Below, piece after piece: positions 1 through 12,500 of a stretch of DNA of 64,000 bases (the first letter of the stretch is position 1; each line of letters opens with the position of its first letter). The translations under genes and the position numbers were made by a program. The stretch covers positions 11,280,221 through 11,344,220 of the forward strand of contig OZ023181.1 of the NCBI GenBank assembly GCA_963995505.1, given 5' to 3'. Source of the DNA: Hypericum androsaemum (lineage: Eukaryota; Streptophyta; Magnoliopsida; Malpighiales; Hypericaceae). The notes beneath the pieces are model-generated. The model ran no database searches and was not told the DNA's origin. It saw nothing but the letters and a program-made list of their open reading frames with translations.

Positions 1-1780
1 AAAGATAAGGTAAGAAAAGGCATGAAAAGGCAAGAAAAGGAAAGAAAAGACAAGGAAAATGAAAGATAAGATCAAATAAGGCAAGAAAAGGAAGGAAAAG
101 GCAAGAAAAGATAAGATAAGGAAAGAAAAGGCTTGGAAAATGCATGAAAAGGCAAGGAAAAGGCATGAAAAGCAAAGAAAAGGCAAGAAAAGGAAAGAAA
201 AGGCAAGATAAGGAATGAAATGCCAAGAAAAGGCAAGATAAGGCAAGAAAAAGCATGAAAAGGCAAGAAAAGGCAAGATAAGTCACGAAAAGGCAAGAAA
301 AGGCAACGAAAGGCAAGAAAATGAAAGAGGAGGCAAGAAAAGGCAAGATAAGGTAAGAAATGGCAAGATAAGGAATGAAATGGCAAGAAAAGGCAAGATA
401 AGGAATGAAATGGCAAGATAAGGGAAGAAAAGGCATGAAAAGGCAAGAAAAGGCAAGGTAAGTCACGAAAAGGCAAGAAAATGCAAGGAAAGGCAAGAAA
501 AGGAAAGATAAGGAAAGAAAAGGCAAGAAAAGGAAAGAAAAAGTATGGAAAAGGCATGAAAAGGCAAGAAAAAGAAAGAAAAGTCAAGAAAAAGTATGGA
601 AAAGGTATGAAAAGGCAAGAAAAGGTATCGAAAAGGCATGAAAAGGCAAGAAAAGGTATGGAAAAGGCATGAAAAGGCCAGAAAAGGAAACACAAGGCAA
701 GAAAAGGCATGAAAAGGCAAGAAAAGGAAAGAAAAGGCAAGAAAAAGGCAAGAAAAGGCAAGATAAGGCAAGAAAAGGAAGGAAAAGGCAAGGAAAAGGC
801 AAGAAAAGGAAAGATAAGGAAAGAAAAGGCTTGGAAAAGGCATGAAAAGGCAAGGAAAAGGTAAGAAAGAGAAAGATAAGGCAAGAAAAGGCTTGAAAAG
901 GAAAGAAAAGGAAAGATAAGGAAATAAAAGGAAAGATAAGGGAAGAAAAGGCAGGAAAAGGCAAGGAAAAGGCAAGGAAAGGAAAGAAAAGGCAAGAAAA
1001 GGCAAGGAAAAGGAATTAAAAGGCATGAAAAGGAAAGATATGGCAAGCAAAGGCATGGAAAAGGCAAGAAAAGGAAAGAAAAGGCAAGAAATGCAAAGAT
1101 AAGGCAAGAAAAGGCAAGGAAAAGGAATGAAAAGACAAGAAAAGGCAAGATAAGGAAAGATAAGGCAAGAAAAGGAAAGAAAAGGCAAGGAAAAGGCAAG
1201 AATAGGCAAGATAAGGCAATAAAAGGGAAGGAAAGGCAAGAAAAGGAAAGAAAGGGAAAGATGAGGTAAGAAAAGACAAGATAAGGCAAGAAATGGAAAG
1301 AAAAGGCAAGGAAAAGGCAAGAAAAGGCAAGATAAGGCGATAAAAGGAAAGAAATGGCAAGGAAAAGGCAAGAAAAGGTAAGATAAGGCAAGAAAAGGCA
1401 ACGAAAAGGCTTGAAAAGGCTTGAAAAGGCAAGGAAAGGTATGAAAATGCGAGGAAAAGAAAGAAAAGGCAAGAAAAATTAAGAAAAGGCAAGAAAAGTA
1501 AGATAAGGCAAGAAAATGCAAGATCAGGCTAGAAAAGGCAAGAAAAGGCAAAGAAATCGCAAGAAAAGTCAAGAAAAGGGAAGAAAAATGCAAGATAACA
1601 TAAGAAAAGGCAAGGAAAAGGCAAGAAAAGGCAAAAAAAGGAAAGATAAGGCAAGAAAAGGCAAGAAAAGGCAAGGAAAAGGCATGGAAAGGCAAGAAAA
1701 TGCATGAAAAGGTAAGAAAAGGAAAGAAAAGGAAAGTTAAGGCAAGATAAGGCAAGAAAAGGCAAGGAAAGGCAAGGAAA

Positions 1781-2102
1781 AGGGAAGATAAGGCAAGAAA
1801 TGGTAAGATAAGGCAAGAAATGGTAAGATAAGGCAAGATAAGGCAAGAAAAGGAAAGATAAGGCAAGAAAAGGCATGAAAAGGTAAGAAAAGGCAAGAAA
1901 CAGAAAGAAAAGAAAAGATAAGGCAAGAAAAGGCAAGGAAAAGGGAAGATAAGGCAAGAAATGGTAAGATAAGGCAAGATAAGGCAAGAAAAGGAAAGAT
2001 AAGGCAAGAAAAGGCAGGAAAAGGTAAGAAAAGGCAAGAAACAGGAAGAAAAGAAAAGATAAGGCAAGAAAAGGCAAGGAAAAGGCAAGAAAAGGCATTG
2101 AA
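1781..2102 (-). repeat. 161-bp tandem duplication inside copy A1
   Basis: The motif AGGGAAGATAAGG occurs at 1,781 and again at 1,942, followed in both cases by very similar units (AAATGGTAAGATAAGG, then GAAACAGAAAG or GAAACAGGAAG). The corresponding place in copy A2, near 4,550, has the motif once. The duplication therefore either followed the larger one or was lost from copy A2. Confidence 0.75.
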
Positions 2103-2326
2103 AAGGCTCGAAAAGGCTAGAAAAGTTAAGACAAGGCAAGAAAAGGCGAGAAAAGGAAAGAAAAGGCAAGAAAAGGTATGGAAAAGGCATGAAAAGGCAA
2201 GAAAAAGAAAGAAAAGGCAAGAAAAAGTATGGAAAAGGTATGAAAAGGCAAGAAAATGTATGGAAAGGCAAGGGAAAGGAAAGATAAGGCAAGAAAAGGA
2301 AAGATAAGACAAGAAAAGGCAAGAAA

Positions 2327-2428
2327 AGGAATGAAAAGGCAAGGAAAAGGCAAGAAAAGGCAAGATAAGGAAGAAAAAGGAATGAAAAGGCAAGGAAAAG
2401 GCAAGAAAAGGCAAGATAAGGAAGAAAA
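2327..2428 (-). repeat. 51-bp tandem duplication (five units)
   Basis: AGGAATGAAAAGGC occurs at 2,327 and 2,378, and both are followed by the same units, including the unusual GGAAGAAAAAGG. The period of 51 bp corresponds to four 10-bp units and one 11-bp unit. The same pair is present in copy A2 at 4,950, so it predates duplication A. Confidence 0.75.
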
Positions 2429-4079
2429 AGGCAAGGAAAAGGCAAAAAAAGGAAAGAAAAGGCTTGGAAAAGGCATGAAAAGGCAAGGAAAAGGTAAGAA
2501 AAGGCAAGAAAAGGTAAGAAAAGGAAAGAAAAGAAAATATAAGGAAAGATAAGGAAAGATAAGGCAAGAAAAGGCAAGGAAATGCAAGGAAAAAGCAAGC
2601 AAAGGAAAGAAAAGGCAAGGAAAAGTCAAGAAAAGGAAGGAAAAAGGCAAGAAAAGGCATGGAAAAGGAATGAAAAGGCAAGAAAAGGAAAGATAAGGAA
2701 AGCAAAGGCAAGAAAAGGCAAGGAAAAGGCAAGAAAAGGAAAGAAAAGGCAAGAAAAGGTATGGAAAAGGCAAAAAAAGGAAAGAAAAGGCAAGGAAAAG
2801 GAAAGAAAAGGAAAGAAAAGGAAAGATAAGGCAAGAAAAGGCAAGGAAAAGGAATAAAAAGGCAAGAAAAGGCAAGATAAGGTAAGATAAGGCAAGAAAA
2901 GGAAAGAAAAGGCAAGGAAAAGGCAAAAAAAGGCAAGATAAGCCAAGAAAAGGGAAAGAAAGGCAAGAAAAGGAAAGAAAATGGAAGATGAGGTAAGAAA
3001 AGGCAAGAAAAGGCAAGGAAAAGGCAAGAAAAGGCAAGATAAGGCAAGAAAAGAAAAGAAATGGAAAGGAAAAGCCAAGATAAGGCAAGATAAGGCAAGA
3101 AAAGAAAAGAAATGGAAAGGAAAAGGCAAGAAAAGGAAAGATAAGGTAACGAAAAGGCACGAAACGGCAAGAACAGGCTAGAAAAGGTAAGAAAAGGCAA
3201 GATAAGGCAAGAAAAGACAAGAAAAGGAAAGAAAACAAAAGATAAGGCAAGATCAGGCAAGATCAGGCTGGAAAAGGCAAGGAAAAGGCAAGAAAAGGTA
3301 AGAAAAGGAAAGGAAAAGTCAAGAAAAGGAAAGAAAAGGAAAGAAAAGGCATGGAAAATGCTTGAAAAGGCAAGAAAAGGCAAGAAAAATGCAAGATAAG
3401 GTGAGAAAAGGCAAGGAAAAGGCAAGAAAAGGCAAAAAAAGGAAAGATAAGGCAAGAAAAGGAAAGGAAAAGGCAAGGAAAGGCATGAAATGGCAAGAAA
3501 AGGCATGAAAAGGTAAGAAAGGCAAGAAAAGGAAAGTTAAGGCAAGATAAGGCAAGAAAAGGCAAGGAAAAGGCAAGATAAGGCAAGAAATGGCAAGATA
3601 AGGCAAGTTAAGGCAGGAAAAGACAATAAAAGGCCAGAAAAGGCATGGAAAAGGCATGAAAATGCAAGAAAAGGAAAGAAAGGGCAAGGAAAAGGCAAGA
3701 TAAGGTATGATAAGGCAAGAACAGATAAGAAAAGGAAAGAAAAGGCAAGTTAAAGGCATGAAAAGGCAAGTAAAGGAAAGAAAATACAAGAAAAGGTATG
3801 AAAAGGAAAGAAAATGAAAGATGAGGCAAGAAAAGGCCAGATAAGGCAAGAAAAATTAAGGACAAGGCAAGAAAAGGAAAGAAAAGGCAAGAAAAGGCAA
3901 GGAAAAGGAAAGAAAAGGCAAGAAAAGGAAATAAAAGGCAAGATAAGATGTGAAAGGGCAAGATAAGGAATGAAAAGGCAAGATAAGGCAAGAAAAGGCA
4001 AGATAAGGGAAGAAAAGACATGAAAATGTAAGAAAAGGAAAAAAAAAGGTAAGATAAGTCAATAAAAGGCAAGAAAATG

Positions 4080-6729
4080 CAAGGAAAAGGCAAGAAAAGG
4101 CAAGATAAGGCGATAAAAGGAAAGAAATGGCAAGGAAAAGGCAAGAAAAGGTAAGATAAGGCAAGAAAAGGCAACGAAAAGGCTTGAAAAGGCTTGAAAA
4201 GGCAAGGAAAGGTATGAAAATGCGAGGAAAAGAAAGAAAAGGCAAGAAAAGCAAGATAAGGCAAGAAAATGCAAGATCAGGCTAGAAAAGGCAAAGAAAA
4301 GGCAAGAAAAGTCAAGAAAAGGCATGGAAAATGCATGAAAAGGCAAGAAGAGGGAAGAAAAATGCAAGATAACATAAGAAAAGGCAAGGAAAAGGCAAGA
4401 AAAGGCAAAAAAAGGCAAGAAAAGGCAAGAAAAGGCAAGGAAAAGGCATGAAAAGGCAAGAAAATGCATGAAAAGGTAAGAAAAGGAAAGAAAAGGAAAG
4501 TTAAGGCAAGATAAGGCAAGAAAAGGCAAGGAAAGGCAAGGAAAAGGGAAGATAAGGCAAGAAATGGTAAGATAAGGCAAGAAATGGTAAGATAAGGCAA
4601 GATAAGGCAAGAAAAGGAAAGATAAGGCAAGAAAAGGCAGGAAAAGGTAAGAAAAGGCAAGAAACAGGAAGAAAAGAAAAGATAAGGCAAGAAAAGGCAA
4701 GGAAAAGGCAAGAAAAGGCATTGAAAAGGCTCGAAAAGGCTAGAAAAGTTAAGACAAGGCAAGAAAAGGCGAGAAAAGGAAAGAAAAGGCAAGAAAAGGT
4801 ATGGAAGAGGCATGAAAAGGCAAGAAAAAGAAAGAAAAGGCAAGAAAAAGTATGGAAAAGGTATGAAAAGGCAAGAAAAGGTATGGAAAGGCAAGGAAAC
4901 GGAAAGATAAGGCAAGAAAAGGAAAGATAAGACAAGAAAAGGCAAGAAAAGGAATGAAAAGGCAAGGAAAAGGCAAGAAAAGGCAAGATAAGGAAGAAAA
5001 AGGAATGAAAAGGCAAGGAAAAGGCAAGAAAAGGCAAGATAAGGAAGAAAAAGGCAAGGAAAAGGCAAGAAATGGAAAGAAAAGGCTTGGAAAAGGCATG
5101 AAAAGGCAAGGAAAAGGTAAGAAAAGGCAAGAAAAGGTAAGAAAAGGAAAGAAAAGAAAATATAAGGAAAGATAAGGAAAGATAAGGCAAGAAAAGGCAA
5201 GGAAATGCAAGGAAAAAGCAAGCAAAGGAAAGAAAAGGCAAGAAAAGGCAAGGAAAAGTCAAGAAAAGGAAGGAAAAAGGCAAGAAAAGGCATGGAAAAG
5301 GAATGAAAAGGCAAGAAAAGGAAAGATAAGGCAAGCAAAGGCAAGAAAAGGCAAGGAAAAGGCAAGAAAAGGAAAGAAAAGGCAAGAAAAGGCATGGAAA
5401 AGGCAAAAAAAGGAAAGAAAAGGCAAGGAAAAGGAAAGAAAAGGAAAGAAAAGGAAATGGAATAAAAAGGCAAGAAAAGGCAAGGAAAAGGAATAAAAAG
5501 GCAAGAAAAGGCAAGATAAGGTAAGATAAGGCAAGAAAAGGAAAGAAAAGGCAAGGAAAATGCAAAAAAAGGCAAGATAAGCCAAGAAAAGGAAAAGAAA
5601 GGCAAGAAAAGGAAAGAAAATGAAAGATGAGGTAAGAAAAGGCAAGAAAAGGCAAGGAAAAGGCAAGAAAAGGCAAGATAAGGCAAGAAAAGAAAAGAAA
5701 TGGAAAGGAAAAGCCAAGATAAGGCAAGATAAGGCAAGAAAAGAAAAGAAATGGAAAGGAAAAGGCAAGAAAAGGAAAGATAAGGTAACTAAAAGGCACG
5801 AAAAGGTAAGAACAAGCTAGAAAAGGTAAGAAAAGGCAAGATAAGGCAAGAAAAGACAAGAAAAGGAAAGAAAACAAAAGATAAGGCAAGATCAGGCAAG
5901 ATCTGGCTGGAAAAGGCAAGGAAAAGGCAAGAAAATGTAAGAAAAGGAAAGGAAAAGTCAAGAAAAGGAAAGAAAAGGAAAGAAAAGGCGTGGAAAATGC
6001 TTGAAAAGGCAAGAAAAGGCAAGAAAAATGCAAGATAAGGTGAGAAAAGGCAAGGAAAAGGCAAGAAAAGGCAAAAAAAGGAAAGATAAGGCAAGAAAAG
6101 GAAAGGAAAAGGCAAGAAAAGGCATGAAATGGCAAGAAAAGGCATGAAAAGGTAAGAAAGGCAAGAAAAGGAAAGTTAAGGCAAGAAAAGGCAAGATAAG
6201 GCAAGAAAAGGCAAGGAAAAGGCAAGATAAGGCAAGAAATGGCAAGATAAGGCAAGTTAAGGCAGGAAAAGGCAATAAAAGGCCAGAAAAGGCATGGAAA
6301 AGGCATGAAAATGCAAGAAAAGGAAAGAAAGAGCAAGGAAAAGGCAAGATAAGGTATGATAAGGCAAGAACAGATAAGAAAAGGAAAGAAAAAGCAAGTT
6401 AAAGGCATGAAAAGGCAAGTAAAGGAAAGAAAATACAAGAAAAGGCATGGAAAGGAAAGAAAATGAAAGATGAGGCAAGAAAAGGCCAGATAAGGCAAGA
6501 AAAATTAAGGACAAGGCAAGAAAAGGAAAGAAAAGGCAAGAAAAGGCAAGGAAAAGGAAAGAAAAGGCAAGAAAAGGAAATAAAAGGCAAGATAAGATGT
6601 GTAAGGGCAAGATAAGGAATGAAAAGGCAAGATAAGGCAAGAAAAGGCAAGATAAGGGAAGAAAAGACATGAAAATGTAAGAAAAGGAAAAAAAAAGGTA
6701 AGATAAGTCAATAAAAGGCAAGAAAATGC
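4080..6729 (-). repeat. Segmental tandem duplication A, copy 2
   Basis: This is the second copy of the 2.65-kb segment. It ends about 110 bp before the orientation switch. Similarity to copy 1 is lost after a shared stretch reading GTCAATAAAAGGCAAG: copy 1 continues into the start of copy 2, whereas copy 2 continues into different units. The two copies differ by scattered substitutions and small indels. Confidence 0.85.
4950..5051 (-). repeat. 51-bp tandem duplication, copy A2 counterpart
   Basis: This is the equivalent of the 2,327 pair, displaced by exactly 2,623 bp. Its conservation in both large copies shows that the small duplication existed before the large one. Confidence 0.7.
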
Positions 6730-6809
6730 AAGAAAAGGCAAGAAAAGGCAAGGAAAGGCAAGAAAAGATAAGATAAGGCAAGAAAAGGCAAGGAAAATGC
6801 AAGGAAAAA

Positions 6810-6859
6810 GCAAGAAAAGGCAAGATCAGGAAAGAAAAACTTATCTTGCCTTTTCTTGC
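6810..6859. other. Orientation switch of the array, with hairpin
   Basis: The purine-rich top strand changes to pyrimidine-rich between about 6,827 and 6,842. The arms GCAAGAAAAGGCAAGAT (6,810-6,826) and its perfect complement (6,843-6,859) form a 17-bp inverted repeat around a 16-nt spacer. Arms of this kind are expected wherever the repeat turns round, so the hairpin is a consequence of the inversion and need not have caused it. No foreign sequence lies at the junction. Confidence 0.93.
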
Positions 6860-9529
6860 CTTTTCTTGAGTTTTCTTTCCTTTTCATACATTTTCTCCCA
6901 TTTTCTGTCCTTTTCTTGACTTTTCTCGCCTTTTCTTTCATTTTCTTGCCTTTTCGTGCCTTTTCCTTGCCATTTCTTGCCTTATCTCACCTTTTCTTGC
7001 CTTTTCATGCCTTTTATTATCTTTTCTTTCCTTTTCTGGTCTTTTCCTTGCCTTTTCTTCCCTCATTTTGCCTTATCTTTCCTTTTCTTTCCCTTTCTTG
7101 CCTTGCCTTTTCTTTCCTTTTCGTTCCTTTTCTTGCCCTATCTTACCTTTTCTTGCCTTTTCCTTTCATTTTCATGCCATTTCCATACCTTTTCTTTCCT
7201 TATCTTGCCATTTCTTGGCATTTCCTAGCCATTTCCTTGCCTTTCCTTTTCTTGCCTTATCTTGCCTTTTCTTGCATTTTCCTTGCATTTTCCTTCCTTT
7301 GCTTGCCTTTTCATGTCTTCTCTTGCCTCATCTTTTCTTTTCTTGCCTTTTCATACCTTTTCCATACCTTTTCTTGCCTTTTCTTTTCTTTTCTTTTGTT
7401 TTCTTTCCTTTTCCTTGCCTTTTCTTGCCTTATCTTTCCTTTTTTGCCGTATCTTGCCTTTTCTTGGCTTATCTATCTTTTTCTTGCCTTTTCATGCCTT
7501 TTCCTTGCCTTTTCTTTCCTTATCTTGCCTTTTCCTTGCCTTTTCTAACCTTTTCTTGCCTTATCTTTCCTTTTCTTGCCTTTTCATGCCTTTGCCTTTC
7601 CTTTTCTTGCCTTTTCTTTCCTTATCTTGCCTTTTCTTGCCTTTTCCTTGCCTTTTCTTACCTTTTCTTCCCTTATCTTGCCTTTTCTTTCCTCATCTTC
7701 AATTTTCGTTCCTTTTCTTGCCTTCCCTTCCCTTTTCTTGCCTTATCTTGCCTAATCTTGCCTAATCTTTACTTATCTTGCTTTTTCTTGCCGTTTCCTT
7801 ATCGTTTCTTTCCTTTTCTTACCTTATCTTGCCTTTTCTTGCCTCATCTTTTATTTTCTTTTCTTTTCTTGACCTATCTTGCCTTATCTTGCCTTTTCCT
7901 TGCCCTTTCTTTCCTTTTCTTGCCTTATCTTGCCTTTTCTTGCCTTTTCCTTGAACTTTCTTTCCTTTTCTTGCCTTTTCATGCCTTTTCTTACCTTATC
8001 TTTCCTTTTCTTGCATTTCATAACTTTTTCATGCCTTTTCTTGACTTTTCCTTGCCTTTTCTTTCCTTATCTTGCCTTACCTTTCCTTATCTTGCTTTTT
8101 CTTACCGTTTCCGTGCCTTAACTTGCCTTATCTTGTCTTATCTTGCCTTTTCTTGCCTCATCTGTCATTTTCGTTTCTTTTCTTGCCCTATCTTGCCTTT
8201 TCTTGCCTTTTCCTTGCCTTTTCTTTCCTTTTCTTGCCTTAACTTGCCTTATCTTCCATTTTCTTGCCTTTTCCTTCCCCTTTCTTTCCTTTTCATCCCT
8301 TTTCATGCCTTTTCTTGCCTTATCTTTCCTTTTCTTGCATTTCATAACTTTTCCATGCCTTTTCTTGCCCTTTTCTTGCCTTATCTTGCCCAACCTTTCC
8401 TTTTCTTGCCTTATCTGGCCTTATCTTTCCTTTTCTTTCCTTTTCGTTCATTACCTTGCCTTACCTTGCCTTATCTTGCCTTATCTTTTCTTTTCTTTCC
8501 TTTTCTTGCCTTTTTATGCCTTTTCTTGCCTTCTCCATGCCTTTTCTTGACTTATCTTTCCTTTTTTCGCCTGTTCTTGCCTTTTCTTACCTTATCTTAC
8601 CTTTTCTTGCCTTTTCTTACCTTATCTGACAATTTAATGATTTTCAATGTCTTTTCTTGCATTTTCTTGCCATTTCCTGCCTATTCCTTGCCTTTTCCTG
8701 CCTGATCTCACATTTTCTTGCCTTTTCTTTCCTTTTCTTTCCTTTTCATGCCTTTTCTTGCCTTTTTATGTCTTTTCTTATCTTTTCCTTGCCTTTTCTT
8801 GCCTTATCTTGCCTTATATTTCCTTTTCTTTCATTTTCTTGCCTTTTCTGTCCTTTTCTTGCCTTTTCCTTGCCTTATCTTGCCTTTTCCTTGAATTTTC
8901 TTACCTTTTCTTGCCATTTCCTTGCCTTTTCATGCCTTTTCTTTCCTTATCTTACCTTTTTCTTGCCTTTTCCTTGCCTTTTCCTTGCCTTATCTTGCCT
9001 TATATTTTCTTGACTTTCCTTTTCTTGCCTTTTCTTAAATTATCTTGCCTTTTCATGCCTTTTCCTTGCCTTATCTTGCCTTTTCTTACCTTTTCCTTGC
9101 ATTTTCTTACCTTTTCTTGCCATTTTATGGCCTTTTCTTTCCTTATCTTGCCTTTTCTTGGCATTTTCTTGGCATTTTCTTGCCTTTTCCTTGCCTTATC
9201 TTGTCTTAACTTGCCTTTTCTTGCCTTTTCCTTGCCATTTCCTTGCCTTTTCTTTCCTTTCCTTGCCTTTTCATGCCTTTTCCATGCCTTTTCTTTCCTT
9301 TTCTTGCCTTTTCATGCCTTTTCTTGGCTTATCTTTCCTTTTCTTGCATTTTCATCCCTTTTCTTGCCTTATCTTTCCTTTTCTTGCCTTTTCATTCCTT
9401 TTCTATGCCTTTTCTTGCCATTTCATTCCTTTTCCATCCCTTTTCTTGCCTTATCTTCCCTTTGCTTTCCTTTTCTTGCCTTATCTTGCCTTATCTTTCC
9501 TTTGCTTTCCTTTTCTTGACTTATCTATC

Positions 9530-12500
9530 TTTTTCTTGCCTTTTCATGCGTTTTCTTGCCTTATCTTGCCCTTTCATTCCTTATCTTGCCATTTCTTACC
9601 TTATCTTGCCTTTTCTTGCCTTTTCATGCCTTTTCTTGCCTTTTCTTTCCTTTTCTTGCCTTTTCATGCTTTTTCCTTGCCTTTTCTTTCCTTTTCTTGC
9701 CTTATCATGCCTTTTCATGCCTTATCCTTGCCTTTTTCTTGCCTTTTCATGCTTTTTCTTGCCTTATCTTGCCATTTCATTACTTTTCTTGCCTTTTCAT
9801 GCCTTTTTCGTTCCTTTTCTGGTCATTTCTTTCCTTATCTTGCCTTTTCTTGCCATTTCCTTACCTTTTCTTGCCTTACCTTGCCTTTTCTTGCCTCATC
9901 TTTCATTTTCGTTCCTTTTCTTGCCTTATCTTGCCTTTTCTTGCCTCATCTTTCATTTTCGTTCCTTTTCTTGCCTTTCCTTCCCTTTTCTTGCCTTATC
10001 TTGCCTAATCTTGCCTTTTCTTTCCTTATCTTGATTTTTCTTGCCGTTTCCTTGCATTAACATGCCTCATCTTTCATTTTCTTTTCTTTTCTTGCCCTAT
10101 CTTGCCTTTTCTTGCCATATCTTGCATTTTCCTTGCCTTTTCTTTCCTTTTCTTGCCTTAACTTGCCTTATCTTCCCTTTTCTTGCCTTTTCCTTGCCCT
10201 TTCTTTCCTTTTCTTGCCTTTTCATGATTTTTCTTGCCTTATCTTTCCTTTTCTTGCATTTCATAACTTTTCCATACCTTTTCTTGCCTTTTCCTTGCCT
10301 TTTCTTGCCTTATCTTGCCTTACCTTTCCTTTTCTTGCCTTATCTTGCCTTATCTTTCCTTTTCTTTCCTTTTCGTTCCTTACCTTGCCTTACCTTGCCT
10401 TATCTTGCCTTTTCTTTCCTTTTCATGCCTTTTCTTGCCTTTTACATGCCTTTTCTTGCCTTTTCTTGACTTATCTTTCCTTTTTTTACCTGATCTTTCC
10501 TTTTCTTACCTTATCTTGCCTTTTTCTTGTATTTTCAGGCCTTTTAATGCCTTTTCGATGCCTTTTCTTGCCTTTTCCTTCCTTTTCTTGCCTATTCCTT
10601 GCCTTTTCTTGCCTTTTCCTTGCCTTTACCTGCCTGATCTCACCTTTTCTTGTCTTTTCTTGCCTTATCTTTCCTTTTCTTTCCTTTTCTTGCCATTTTC
10701 TGCCTTTTTATGTCTTTTCTTATCTTTTCCTTCTCTTTGCTTTCCTAATCTTCCCTTATATTGCCTTATATTTCCTTCTTTCCGTTTCTTGCCTTATCTT
10801 GCCTTTTCATGCCTTTTCCTTGCCTTATCTTGCCTTATCTTGCCTTTTCATGCCTTTTCTTGCCTTATCTTTCCTTTTCATGCCTTTTCATGCCTTTTTC
10901 ATGCCTTTTCTTTCCTTTTCTTTCCTCTTCCATGACTTTTCTTGCCATATCTTTCCTTTGCTTTCCTTTTCTTGCCTTATCTTGCCTTTTCTTTCCTTTT
11001 CTGGCCTTTTCTTGACTTATCTATCTTTTTCTTGCCTTTTCTTGTCTTTTATGCCTTTTTTTGCCTTATCTTGCCCTTTCATTCCTTATCTTGCATTTTC
11101 TTACCTTATCTTGCCTTATCTTTCTTTTTCTTTCCTTTTCATGCCTTTTACTTTCCTTTTCTGGCCTTTTCTTTCCTTATCTTGCCTTTTCTTGCCTTTT
11201 CCTTGCCTTTTCTTTTCTTTTTTGCCTTTTCTTGCCTTTTCTTGCCTCATCTTTCATTTTCGTTCCTTTTCTTGCCTCCCTTCCCTTTTCTTGCCTTATC
11301 TTGCCTAATCTTGCCTTTTATTTCCTTATCTTGCTTTTCCTTGCCATTTCCTTGCCTTTTCCTTGCCTTTTCTTGCCTTATCTTGCCTTATCTTACCTCA
11401 TCTTTCATTTTCTTACCTTATCTTGCCTTATCTTGCCTTTTCTTGCCTTATCATGCCTTTTCCTTGCCTTTTCTTTCCTTTTCTTGCCCTAACTTGCCTT
11501 ATCTTGCCTTTTCCTTTTCCTTGCCCTTTCTTTCCTTTTCTTGCCTTATCTTTCCTTTTCTTGCATTTCATAACTTTTCCATGCTTTTTCTTGCCTTTTG
11601 CTTGTCTTTTCCTACCTTATCTTGCCTTACCTTTCCTTTTCTTGCCTTTTCTTTCCTTTTCTTGCCTTTTCTTGCCTTATCTTGCCTTTTCTTGCCTTAT
11701 CATGCCTTATATTTCATTTTCTTTCATTTTCTTGCCTTTTCTTGCCTTATCTTACCTTTTCATTCCTTTTCCTTGCCTTATCGTGCCTTTTCTTGCCTTT
11801 TCCTTTCCTTTTCTTACCTTCTCTTGCCTTTTCCTGGCCTTTTCTTCCCTTTGCCTTTCCTTTTCTTACCTTTTCTTGCCATTTCCTTGCCTTTTCATTC
11901 CTTTTCTTTCCTTATCTTGCATTTTTCATGCCTTTTCCTTGCCTTATCTTGCCTTTTCCTTGCCTTTTCTTTCCTTTCCTTGCCTTTTCTTTCCTTTTCC
12001 ATGCCTTTTCTTTCCTTTTCTTGCCTTTTCTTGCCTTATCTTTCCTTTTCTTGCCTTTTCCATGCCATTTCTTGCCTTTTCGTTCCTTTTCTTGCCATTT
12101 CTTTGCTTTTCCATGCCTTTTCTTGCCTTATCTTTCCTTCGCTTTCCTTTTCTTGCCTTATCTTGCCTTTTCTTTCCTTTTCTTGCCTTATCTTGCCTTA
12201 TCTTTCCTTTTCTTTCCTTACCTTGCCTTACCTTGCCTTATCTTGCCTAATCTTACCTTTTCATGCCTTATCTTGCCTTTTCATGCCTTTTCTTGCCTTT
12301 TCTTTACTTTTCATACCTTTTCTCGCCTTTTCTTTTCTTTTCTTGCCTTTTCGTGCCATTTCCTTGCCTTATCTTAACATTTCTTACATTTTCTTGCCTT
12401 TTCATGCCTTTTCTTTCCTTTTCTTGCCTTTTGTTACATTTTCTTGCCTTTTCATGCCTTTGCTTTCCTTTTCTTGCCTTTTCTTACCTTATCTTGCCTT

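Larger units (their letters stand above)
1307..4079 (-). repeat. Segmental tandem duplication A, copy 1
   Basis: This segment of the reversed array is repeated immediately downstream. The offset between matching rare units is 2,773 bp at the start (GGCGATAAAAGG at 1,336 and 4,109), 2,623 bp in the middle (2,098 and 4,721) and 2,649 bp near the end. The drop from 2,773 to 2,623 is largely explained by an extra 161-bp internal duplication present only in this copy. Boundaries are accurate to about 20 bp because both ends lie in the same satellite. Confidence 0.85.
1..6840 (-). repeat. 10/11-bp minisatellite array, reversed orientation
   Basis: The whole stretch consists of units reading AAAAGGCAAG on the top strand, the complement of the unit that fills the rest of the window. 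Frequent variants are ATAAGGCAAG, AAAAGGAAAG, AAAAGGCATG and the 11-bp AAAAGGCAAGG. No unique sequence interrupts it. Open frames on either strand here encode only decapeptide-like periodic products (Lys/Arg/Gly/Glu-rich on the top strand, Leu/Phe/Ser/Pro-rich on the bottom strand) and are by-products of the repeat. I see no promoter, RNA gene or coding sequence. Confidence 0.97.

Noticed and set aside
72..2598. Long bottom-strand open frames (466 and 711 codons) in the reversed array
   Set aside because: The products are periodic Leu/Phe/Ser/Pro strings with no domain. Overlapping frames of the same kind exist in several phases at once, and the DNA is plain satellite.
481..5820. Top-strand Lys/Arg/Glu-rich frames of 60-100 codons in the first 6 kb that resemble basic nucleic-acid-binding proteins
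   Set aside because: The sequence is the translated AAAAGGCAAG repeat; composition and periodicity explain the basic character.
6810..6859. Transcription terminator hairpin at the orientation switch
   Set aside because: No gene is nearby and any inverted junction of this repeat would form such a hairpin.
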